Positions 25,770-32,470 of a stretch of DNA of 43,388 nucleotides are shown one piece after another (position 1 is the first letter of the stretch; each line of letters opens with the position of its first letter). The stretch is from a bacterium (GTDB taxonomy: Bacteria; Verrucomicrobiota; Verrucomicrobiia; Limisphaerales; J093). A program made the translations under genes and the position numbers. The notes beneath the pieces were generated by a model. That model saw only the letters and a list, made by a program, of their open reading frames with translations. It did no database searches and was not told the origin of the DNA. The DNA is taken from positions 1 to 43,388 of the forward strand of contig JAKANS010000027.1 in NCBI GenBank assembly GCA_021823625.1, written 5' to 3'.

Positions 25770-26935
25770 ACCAACCGAACCCAGCACGACGAACTCCACG
25801 GCTATCGCGCGTGTGGCGTTTGGCGGTCCGCTGGGGAATGCTGCTTCTCGGTGGGGTCTTCCTGCTCGTGGTGGCTTTGCGCGCGTTGCTCTTCGCGGGA
25901 TCCTATCGGCCGGTTCAAGCGCTGCCTTCCGAGCCGATCGTGGATCTGCATTGCCACGTGGCGGGGCTGGGCGCCGGCGGCAGCGGGTGCTTCGTGTCGC
26001 CGGCGCTGCGCGACAACTGGCGGTTCGGGTTCTACCTCCGCGCCTTTGGCGTCACCCGCGCAGAAGTCGAACGCGAAGGCGACACCGTGATGGCGGACCG
26101 CTTGTCTGCCTTGCTGGCGCAAAGTCGCCATGTCCGCCAGGCGGTGGTGCTGGCGCTGGACGGCGTCGTGAACGCAGCCGGCGACTTGGACACGAACCGC
26201 ACCGAGTTTTACGTGCCGAACGAATTCGTCGCTGCAGCCTGTCGCCGGCACACCAACCTGCTGTTCGGCGCCAGCATCAACCCGTATCGGCGCGACGCGC
26301 TGGCCCGGCTCGATTGGGCTGCCACCAACGGCGCAGTGCTGGTCAAATGGCTGCCATCGATCCAGCACATCGACCCCGCGGACCCGAAACTCGAGCCATT
26401 CTACCGGCGGCTGGCAGAACTCAAGCTGCCGCTGCTCACGCACACCGGCGCGGAAAAATCATTTACGCGGAGCGACGACAAGCTGGCCGATCCCGCGCGG
26501 CTGGAATTGCCGTTGCGGCTGGGCGTCACGGTCATTGCCGCGCACGTCGCCACGACCGGCCGGCACGCCGGCGAGCGCGACATCGACCGGCTCGCGCGCC
26601 TGATGGCCGGGCACACGAATCTCTTCGCCGACATTTCGTCGCTGACCCAGCTCAACAAGCTCGGCTACTTCGGCGAGGTTCTGCGGCGACCGGAGTTCGC
26701 GGGCCGCCTCGTCTATGGCACCGACTTCCCGCTGATCGCGATGCCGCTCGTCTCGCCGTGGTATTTCCCGCTCAACCTCAAGTTCGGCGCGATGCGACGC
26801 CTCGCCCGCCTCGCCAACCCTTGGGACCGCGACGTGGAATTGAAGCAAACGCTCGGCGTGCCGGCGGCGGTGTTGAGCCGGTCTGCCCGTATCCTCGGCG
26901 AGCGGGCGCGGACCACCGCAGCAAGGCGCGATTGA
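25766..26935 (+). CDS. Membrane-anchored amidohydrolase-family protein
   Basis: A 389-residue protein with a basic N-terminus, one transmembrane segment (MLLLGGVFLLVVALRALLF) and a metal-dependent amidohydrolase-2 type domain. Metal ligands are suggested by the strand-1 motif VDLHCHVAG (HxH), the mid-domain LLTHTGAEKSF, IAAHVATTG and the late Asp in VYGTDFPLI. The product would face the periplasm if the anchor is N-in. Family members hydrolyse or decarboxylate many small molecules and the substrate here is unknown. It starts in an ATGA overlap with aas, so it belongs to the lipid-recycling operon, where it is not a known partner. Confidence 0.85.
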   Translation: MNQPNPARRTPRLSRVWRLAVRWGMLLLGGVFLLVVALRALLFAGSYRPVQALPSEPIVDLHCHVAGLGAGGSGCFVSPALRDNWRFGFYLRAFGVTRAEVEREGDTVMADRLSALLAQSRHVRQAVVLALDGVVNAAGDLDTNRTEFYVPNEFVAAACRRHTNLLFGASINPYRRDALARLDWAATNGAVLVKWLPSIQHIDPADPKLEPFYRRLAELKLPLLTHTGAEKSFTRSDDKLADPARLELPLRLGVTVIAAHVATTGRHAGERDIDRLARLMAGHTNLFADISSLTQLNKLGYFGEVLRRPEFAGRLVYGTDFPLIAMPLVSPWYFPLNLKFGAMRRLARLANPWDRDVELKQTLGVPAAVLSRSARILGERARTTAARRD

Positions 26936-27217
26936 ACCGCGAAGCGGCCCCCGAGAAACCGCCCAGGACGAGGTTCTTCAACGATCGCGTGGCTATCACG
27001 CGGCCGCGAGCCTCGAACCACGCTGCTGAAGTGCGCATCGGAAGCGGGCGATAATCGTCTTCGCCGAAAAGGTGCCGCCGCCCGGCCTCTGCCCGGTCGA
27101 GATCGACCCGTTTGACGCCGTACCAGCCGAAGAAGTGAGCCTTTCGTACTGTGCTGCCCTGACCTTCTCCTCAAGTTTTGGGGACAAAGCCCGAAGCTCG
27201 AAGGCCGAAACCCGAAA

Positions 27218-27289
27218 GAAATCCGAAATCCGAACCCCAAAACGCAACGGCCGCTCGCCAAGCGGTCTGGTCTTCGGATTTCGGATTTC
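27218..27289. repeat. Second GAAATCC-arm inverted repeat, in a 458-base gene-free gap
   Basis: The arms GAAATCCGAAATCCGAA (27218-27234) and TTCGGATTTCGGATTTC (27273-27289) are exact reverse complements. Inside lies a smaller hairpin, CCGCT/AGCGG around 27251-27265. Further GAAGCTCGAAGGCCGAAA-like units lie just upstream (27193-27210), as they do next to the element at 12792. The remaining bases of the gap from 26936 to 27393 show no gene that I can support. Confidence 0.75.
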
Positions 27290-27393
27290 AGCCGCATCAA
27301 CAACTTGCCACTTTGTTTAGAGCGCCTCTGGCCTTTCGTACCCGTCGCTCGCCTTGACGCTTGCGCTCACCGCACCTAACCTGCCTTCGCTTT

Positions 27394-27636
27394 ATGAAAC
27401 CCGAGATCGTCATCGAGTACTGCGCGGTCTGAAACTACGAGCCCAAAGCCGCCGGTCTGGCGGATAAACTTCTTCGGTTCAAACTGAACCTGGGTTCGTT
27501 GAAACTTGTGCCGTCCACGGGAGGCGTGTTCGAGGTCAGCGTCAATGGCAAGAGCGTTTTCAGCAAGAAAGCCACGGGGCAATTCCCCGACGACGACGCT
27601 CTGGTCAAACAGATCAAACCGCTGCTCTCGACCTGA
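27394..27636 (+). CDS. SelW/Rdx-family selenoprotein (UGA = Sec13)
   Basis: An 80-residue protein if the in-frame TGA at 27430-27432 is read as selenocysteine. The N-terminus reads MKPEIVIEYCAV-U-NYEPKAAGLADKL: a beta strand followed by CxxU, the redox motif of the SelT/SelW/SelH (Rdx) family, in which C-x-x-U sits right after the first strand. The rest matches the thioredoxin-like small fold, with GSLKLVPSTGGVFEVSVNG and SKKATGQFPDDDALVKQIKP (family-typical G.FEV...G..V.SK...G.FP). These proteins are thought to be thiol redox factors. A hairpin 16 bases after the UGA fits a bacterial SECIS. The tRNA-Sec and selD lie just downstream. Confidence 0.9.
27449..27463 (+). promoter_or_regulatory. 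Candidate SECIS hairpin of the SelW-like gene
   Basis: CCGCC (27449-27453) pairs with GGCGG (27459-27463) over the five-base loop GGTCT. It starts 16 bases after the UGA, within the window used by bacterial SECIS elements. The apical GGUCU is the same loop that SelB recognises in E. coli fdhF mRNA (from memory). It lies inside the coding region, as bacterial SECIS elements do. Confidence 0.7.
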
Positions 27637-27845
27637 CCCGCTCACCGTTTTCACCGCTTCAGCTTTCAGTCCGAGTAGCGTTCCAGGGGCGTCAGCGTGC
27701 CGGTCTCGACAAGTGCGTGTGGGCCTTCGTTCGGCACCCGCTCCAAGCCGTGCGGGCGGCATCCGGGCGGAAGTTCGCCCTCGGAACAAGTCCGGAGCGC
27801 GGGTCGCCCGCGGACGAGCGAGGACGAACCGGGTTCGCCCGGCAA

Positions 27846-27942
27846 GGAGAGTGATGGGTGCCTGGTGGCCCCCGCGGTCTTCAAAACCGTCGTCCCGGCA
27901 CTGCGTGTCGGGAGGAGTGTTCGATCCGCTCCCTCTCCGCCA
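27846..27942 (+). tRNA. selC: Selenocysteine tRNA (UCA anticodon)
   Basis: A 97-base tRNA-Sec including an encoded CCA (27940-27942). GGAGAG pairs with CTCTCC in the acceptor, with G73 before CCA. The D arm has the compact GGG...CCC stem of tRNA-Sec. The anticodon loop CTTCAAA carries UCA in the stem GCGGT/ACCGT. A long variable arm pairs CCCGGCA with TGTCGGG over CTGCG, and the T arm is GAGTG-TTCGATC-CGCTC. The seventh acceptor position is a U/C apposition. Charged with serine, then converted by SelA with selenophosphate from SelD, it decodes UGA with SelB. The 209 bases between it and the SelW-like gene hold several GC hairpins and no gene I can support. Confidence 0.96.
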
Positions 27943-27977
27943 AGCCGCTTGCGATTTGCCGAAAGGGGGTGAGCCGC

Positions 27978-29033
27978 GTGTCGCGTGAGCAGATTTTGAA
28001 ACTGACTTCGCTGTCCTCCTGCGCCGGTTGAGCCTCCAAGCTCAGCCAAAGAGCGCTGTCGCAGGTTCTGCGACGAATTCCCCAACTCGACGATCCGAGG
28101 ATCCTCGTCGGTTCCGCCACGGCCGACGACGCTGGTATTTACCGTCTCAGCGCCAGCCGAGCGCTCGTTCAGACGGTGGATTTCTTCACCCCGATTGTGG
28201 ACGATCCGTACCTCTACGGCCAGATCGCGGCGGCGAACGCGCTCTCCGATGTCTATGCGATGGGGGGACGGCCGATTACGGCCTTGAACATTCTGGGGGT
28301 GCCGGTGGAACAAGTGCCGCCCCGCGCGATCAACGCCATTCTCCGGGGCGGGGCAGCCAAAGCCAGAGAAGCGGGCTGTGCCATCATCGGCGGGCACACG
28401 ATCAAGAACCCCGAACCGATTTACGGCCTGGCGGTGACCGGCTTGGTCCACCCGCGCCGCACGATCACCAACGCCGCCGCGCGTCCCGGGGACCTGCTCG
28501 TGCTGACCAAACCACTGGGCACCGGCATTGTCGCCACCGGCATCAAACGCGGCATTTGTCCGCCGGCCTTGGCCCGCCTGGCGATCGATTCGATGCGGCG
28601 GCTCAACGCCGTCGGGGCCGAGCTGGCGGAACACGGCTGGGTGCAGGCCGGCACCGACATCACCGGGTTCGGTCTGCTGGGGCACCTCGGATCGCTCTGT
28701 CGCGCGAGCGGGGTCGGGGCGGAGATTCGCGCCGCTGCCATGCCGGTGCTCGGCCGCGGGGTCTGGGATCTGATCGACCGCGATTGTGTTCCCGGCGGCA
28801 CCCGGCAAAACTTCGAGGCGGCGGCGGCGTTCACCGATTTCGCGGCGACAGTGACGCCCAACCAGCGCCTGATCCTCGCCGATGCGCAGACCAGCGGCGG
28901 CCTGCTGCTCTGCGTTCCGGCTCGCAAGCTGGTGCGCGTCCAGGCAACGCTCGCAAAGCGGAAAGTTCTCTGTGCGGCTCTGGTGGGCACCATCACCCGG
29001 TCAGTGCGCCCCCGGGTCATTGTCAGAGGTTGA
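27978..29033 (+). CDS. selD: Selenide, water dikinase, itself a selenoprotein (UGA = Sec18)
   Basis: SelD makes selenophosphate from selenide and ATP; this one has 351 residues (E. coli 347). From GTG 27978 the start reads VSREQILKLTSLSSCAG-U-ASKLS: the TGA at 28029-28031 falls at residue 18, the catalytic Cys position (Cys17 in E. coli), with the essential Lys three residues later (Lys21). Downstream are SATADDAGIYRL (ATP/metal Asp), VQTVDFFTPIVDDPY, AAANALSDVYAMGGRP, GGHTIKNPEPIYGL and TDITGFGLLGH, all SelD hallmarks. Reading TGA as stop would leave only a fragment from 28176. AAAGGGGG at 27962-27969 is a ribosome-binding site for GTG 27978; GTG 27969 is less likely. It begins 35 bases after selC. 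Confidence 0.93.
28058..28074 (+). promoter_or_regulatory. Candidate SECIS hairpin of selD
   Basis: GTCGCAG (28058-28064) and CTGCGAC (28068-28074) form a perfect 7-bp stem over GTT, starting 26 bases after the UGA of selD. The apical part GCAGGTTCTGC differs from the apical GCAGGUCUGC of the E. coli fdhF SECIS (from memory) by one added U. Position and shape fit a SelB-binding SECIS. Confidence 0.7.
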
Positions 29034-29133
29034 ACCGCTCAAAGCCGCAAGCCGGAAGCGCCTTCAGCGCGCCGCGGGTAACAAATTCGCACCGCTCCGG
29101 AGGAAGACGAGAGACACCGCGAGGCGAGACAGT

Positions 29134-29532
29134 TCAACGCGTGAGCGAAACCGCCACGATAATCTCGAAGGCGGTGATCGCCACCAGACCAAGCCAGGTG
29201 AGGCTCTCGCGCAACCCCAACCCGGCCTGGTTGACCGGACTGAGCCAGAATCGAAGTCGCGCCGCGCCGGCTTCGATGACGTCGCCGTTTCGCAATGCCA
29301 CCGTCTCCACGCGCTCGCCATTGACGAGCGTAATGGCGCCCGCAAGTGCCCGGAGGGCAATTGTTTGACCGGGCGTGCGCTCGATCGCGAAATGACTTTC
29401 CCAGACGCCGGGTTGCTCGATCCGGAGTTGTTCCTGCGCGCCACGGCCCACCCGGAAGGGAAAACGGCGGGCGACAGTTTCCTGGCCCGCCAGCGATCCG
29501 GAGAGCAGCCGCAGAAGGACCATTACAACCAC
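29134..29532 (-). CDS. FHA-like domain protein with C-terminal membrane segment
   Basis: A 132-residue protein. Residues about 20-95 look like a forkhead-associated domain: FRVGRGAQEQLRI (first G-R), WESHFAIER (the S/H strand), ALAGAITLVNGERV (the N-G turn) and ALRNGDVIEAGAARLRFWL. A hydrophobic segment near the end (LTWLGLVAITAFEIIVAVSL) should anchor it. FHA domains bind phosphothreonine. It overlaps the end of the Wza-like gene by ten bases, so it is the last gene of the exopolysaccharide run. The S-x-x-H pattern is degenerate, so phosphopeptide binding is uncertain. It may link the polysaccharide export machinery to protein phosphorylation (inference). Confidence 0.75.
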   Translation of the reverse strand: MVVMVLLRLLSGSLAGQETVARRFPFRVGRGAQEQLRIEQPGVWESHFAIERTPGQTIALRALAGAITLVNGERVETVALRNGDVIEAGAARLRFWLSPVNQAGLGLRESLTWLGLVAITAFEIIVAVSLTR

Positions 29533-30152
29533 TTCCTTCTGACCTCGATCTTATAGCCGGGGAAGACCGGCTTGTCATGCGTGGCATCTCGCTCGGCCTT
29601 TTTGCAGTTGACGAAGAAGCTGGTGCCATCGGGGCGGGTCACGAGGACCTTGGTGCGGTTGGCGAATTCGGTGAAATCGCCGGCGACCTTGATGGCCTTG
29701 AGGACGGTCATTTCCCCCGAGTATATGTAGCGGCTCGGGGTGCGCACCTGGCCGCCCACATAAATGACGCGCTCCTCCGTGTCCACTGATACGGAGAGCC
29801 GCTTGAAGTACTTGTCAACGTACTGGTTGTGGATGAGATCTTGCAACTCGGCTTTTCGTTTGCCGGCGGCAACCACTTCGACGTTCAATGGCAGGCTGAT
29901 GGTCCCATCGTCACGAACCTGCTGGTCTATGGCGTAAGGCTGCGGAATGTCCGTCAGCTTGATCGTCAATTTGTCGCCCACCTGGATGGTATCCATCGTG
30001 ATGGCGGCGGCGTGGTTGGTGGACGAGGTCGCAGCCGAGCCTGACGACCCCGACCGGCCAGGGCCGTTGTCGGGAGGGGGCGAGGAGCAACCCGCGATGA
30101 GCCAGGCGGCGAACGCGCACGCCAAAGTGCAAGCGATGGATTTGGGGGCCAT
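29523..30152 (-). CDS. Polysaccharide export lipoprotein (Wza/OPX family)
   Basis: A 209-residue exported lipoprotein. MAPKSIACTLACAFAAWLIAGC is a type II signal with the lipobox LIAGC (Cys22). The polysaccharide-export domain has QVGDKLTIKLTDIPQPYAIDQQV and DGTISLPLNVEVVAAGKRKAEL, then DKYFKRLSVSVDTEERVIYVGGQV starts a SLBB-like domain with GEMTVLKAIKVAGDFTEFANR and the closing KVLVTRPDG. OPX proteins form the outer-membrane channel or periplasmic shaft for capsule and exopolysaccharide export. The frame extends to 30203, but the ATG at 30152 gives the better signal peptide. It follows the Wzc-like gene by 53 bases. Confidence 0.92.
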   Translation of the reverse strand: MAPKSIACTLACAFAAWLIAGCSSPPPDNGPGRSGSSGSAATSSTNHAAAITMDTIQVGDKLTIKLTDIPQPYAIDQQVRDDGTISLPLNVEVVAAGKRKAELQDLIHNQYVDKYFKRLSVSVDTEERVIYVGGQVRTPSRYIYSGEMTVLKAIKVAGDFTEFANRTKVLVTRPDGTSFFVNCKKAERDATHDKPVFPGYKIEVRRKWL

Positions 30153-30205
30153 GGTTGACAAATCGAGTTGGAAAGACAGCAAGGTTAAGGCCGAAATTCG
30201 CACGT

Positions 30206-32404
30206 TCAGGACTTCGCGGTCCCGGCAGGCTCGTCCTTCGCGGACGCCTCCTTCGCGATCTCTCGCTTCTTCTTGGACTTGCCCTCGGGTTCGGAGTCGG
30301 CGTTCTTCGAGTAGTAATCGTAGTAGTACCCGCTGTAGTAGTAGTAGTACGAGTCTTGGGAAATGTTGATGTTGTTCAGGACAATGCCGAGCAGCGTGCC
30401 ACCGACCTTGTCCACCATCTGTTTGGCACGCAGGGTCATGGCCTGCGGGTACTTGCGGTATTGAACGACCAGGATGGCGAGGTCCACTTCGCTGGCCAGG
30501 ACCGAGGCGTCGCTGACGCCCATGATCGGCGGCGAGTCGAAGAAGGCGAAATCGTAGCGGGTTTTGACTTCCTTGATGAAATCCTTCATCCGCTGCGAGT
30601 TGAGAATGCCCAAAGAACTGCTCGGCAGCTTGCCGCTGGGCAGGAAATCCAGCATGGGATTCTTGGTCGTCTGGATCACTTCCTCGAGGGTGTTTTGCTT
30701 GAGCAGGTAGTTCGTCAAGCCGACGCTGTTCGAAATCTTGAGGAACTTGTGCAGGCTCGGTCGCCGCAGGTCGGAGTCGATCACCAGCACGCGTTGCCCC
30801 TGCTGGGCAAAGACCGTGGCCAGGTTGAAGATGGTCGTGGACTTGCCTTCGCCCGCACCGCCGCTGACCACTGTCAGGGTGTTGGCATCCGGCCGTTTGC
30901 GGGAGAAGAGCACGTTGGTGCGCAGCACGCGGTAGGCTTCCGCGTGCGGGCTGTCCGGACCTTCGTCCAGGAGAAAACCGACGTTTTGTGGAATGACGCC
31001 CAAGACCGGGGCCTGCAGCGCACGCTCCACGTCGTCGATCGTCTTGACGCTGGTGTCGAGATACTCGATGAAGAAGGCCAACCCCAGCCCCATGACCAAG
31101 CCAAACACCGCGCCCAGAATGAGGTTCAGCGCAACCTGCGGACGCACGGGCTTGGAGTTGGGGCGGGCCTCGTCAACCACTTCCACAATGGTTCCGGCCG
31201 GAATGCTGGCGTCCACGTTCTCCTGCAAGGTACGCAGGTACAGCGCGTCGCGAATCCGCTGCTCATTCTCCAAGTCGCGCTTGGCCGCGTAAAAGCCACG
31301 CTGGTCCTTGGCCTCCTCGGCCACCTGATTCTTGCCGGCGGCGATCGCTTTCTGAATCTCGTCGTACCGCGCCTTCAACGCGACGACGTGTTTCTCCAAG
31401 CCGGTCAGCATTCCTTGAATCCGGTCGTGAATCTGGCTTTCAACCTCTTTCTGCAAAGCCAGGGTTCGCTTCACCTCGGGGACCTCATCGCTGTAATCCT
31501 CCCGCAACTTGGCCAGTGTTTGTTCGACGGTCGCGAGGTCTTTCAGCAAGCCTGGCAGGATCTCTTCGCCCGAGAGGGCCGTCAAAATGGCCCGGCGAAG
31601 CGTCTTTTCGTCCAAGTTGCGAAGCTCCTCGAGTTTGGTGTTGTACAGGATGTACTCGGACCTGGCATAGGTGAGCTGCTGGACCAGACTGCTGACCATC
31701 TCACGCTCCAGCGAGGCTTGATAGCTGGGGCCGTCCCCCGCCGATTCCGCAATGCCAAGGCGCGTCCGCTCGTTGTCCACCGTTTCCTGGAGTTCTTTTA
31801 CCTTGGCGGTCTGATTGGTGAGGTTCTCTTCCAGCACCCGAATCCCCTTGAAGGTTTGACGCATCTGGTTCGTAAGCCGCGAGACCTCATAGGCCTTGGA
31901 GATCGCGTTGGCAATGTCGGCCGCCTCCCTGGGTTCGCGACTGAACACGCGGATTTCGATCAAACTGGTGTTGCGCGACTGCCGGACATCCAAGTTGCGC
32001 CGCAGCATCTCGTAAGTGAGCGTCATGGCCTCGTCGTGGGAGATGCGCTCGTTTTCCGGGTTGTAATACTTGGCCCAGTTGCTCCACAGCCGCAGTTCTT
32101 CGATGACGGGATACAGCACCGAGGTGGACTGGATCTTCTCGAATTCGGTGGTGACAAAGTACGGATCGTAGGCGCCCTGCACCTGCGGGCGCCCCAGCGG
32201 GTCCACCGCCTTGGTTTCCTTGTCCACGGCGATGCGCGCCGTGCTGGCGTATGTCGGCTTCAGCAGCATGGTTACGCCGGCAGTGGTCAACAGCACCAGC
32301 AGAAACACCGCCAGGATGACCGTCTTGCGAATCCGGATGATCCGCCAGTAATCGAGGAAATGGGCGGGCGCTTCCTGGCCGGGAGAAGTTTTCGAGCTGT
32401 CCAT
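30206..32404 (-). CDS. Wzz/Wzc-type polysaccharide chain-length protein and tyrosine autokinase
   Basis: A 732-residue polysaccharide co-polymerase fused to a BY-kinase. The N-terminal Wzz domain has a first membrane helix (TVILAVFLLVLLTTAGVTML) and a long coiled-coil stretch (about 190-400). A second helix (LILGAVFGLVMGLGLAFFIEY) precedes the cytosolic kinase, with Walker A SGGAGEGKSTTIFNLA, Walker A-prime VLVIDSDLRRPSLHKF and Walker B FAFFDSPPIMGVSD. Near the C-terminus is a tyrosine cluster with ten Tyr in 13 residues (SYYYYYSGYYYDYYSK), the autophosphorylation tail. It controls polymer length and export with the OPX protein. A strong hairpin terminator lies only five bases before the ATG, with no visible ribosome-binding site. 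Confidence 0.94.
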   Translation of the reverse strand: MDSSKTSPGQEAPAHFLDYWRIIRIRKTVILAVFLLVLLTTAGVTMLLKPTYASTARIAVDKETKAVDPLGRPQVQGAYDPYFVTTEFEKIQSTSVLYPVIEELRLWSNWAKYYNPENERISHDEAMTLTYEMLRRNLDVRQSRNTSLIEIRVFSREPREAADIANAISKAYEVSRLTNQMRQTFKGIRVLEENLTNQTAKVKELQETVDNERTRLGIAESAGDGPSYQASLEREMVSSLVQQLTYARSEYILYNTKLEELRNLDEKTLRRAILTALSGEEILPGLLKDLATVEQTLAKLREDYSDEVPEVKRTLALQKEVESQIHDRIQGMLTGLEKHVVALKARYDEIQKAIAAGKNQVAEEAKDQRGFYAAKRDLENEQRIRDALYLRTLQENVDASIPAGTIVEVVDEARPNSKPVRPQVALNLILGAVFGLVMGLGLAFFIEYLDTSVKTIDDVERALQAPVLGVIPQNVGFLLDEGPDSPHAEAYRVLRTNVLFSRKRPDANTLTVVSGGAGEGKSTTIFNLATVFAQQGQRVLVIDSDLRRPSLHKFLKISNSVGLTNYLLKQNTLEEVIQTTKNPMLDFLPSGKLPSSSLGILNSQRMKDFIKEVKTRYDFAFFDSPPIMGVSDASVLASEVDLAILVVQYRKYPQAMTLRAKQMVDKVGGTLLGIVLNNINISQDSYYYYYSGYYYDYYSKNADSEPEGKSKKKREIAKEASAKDEPAGTAKS

Positions 32405-32409
32405 GTGTC

Positions 32410-32441
32410 AAAAAAAAGAGGCTAGATCCTTATCTAGCCTC
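32410..32441 (-). terminator. Intrinsic terminator between the barrel gene and the wzc-like gene
   Basis: Read on the minus strand, GAGGCTAGAT and ATCTAGCCTC form a perfect 10-bp stem over AAGG, followed directly by eight T residues. It lies 29 bases after the stop of the outer-membrane barrel gene. The T run ends five bases before the ATG of the wzc-like gene (32404), so it also acts as a leader structure for that gene and could be an attenuator. Confidence 0.88.
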
Positions 32442-32470
32442 CAGTGGTTATGCAAGAACCAATTCTGAAT

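Noticed and set aside
23673..25799. Minus-strand open frame of 708 codons opposite aas
   Set aside because: It is the shadow of a GC-rich coding region; it is His/Arg/Gln-rich with no motifs, while the plus strand has PlsC and AMP-binding motifs.
27666..28808. Minus-strand frame of 380 codons across the tRNA-Sec and selD region
   Set aside because: It runs antisense through a tRNA gene and selD; only its last residues look faintly protein-like and match no family I know.
28176..29033. selD starting at GTG 28176
   Set aside because: It would lack the catalytic residue and the ATP-binding Asp; the frame extends upstream through UGA to a start with a ribosome-binding site.
30155..32425. Plus-strand open frame of 756 codons opposite the wzc-like gene
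   Set aside because: It is an antisense shadow; the minus strand has Walker motifs and a tyrosine tail.
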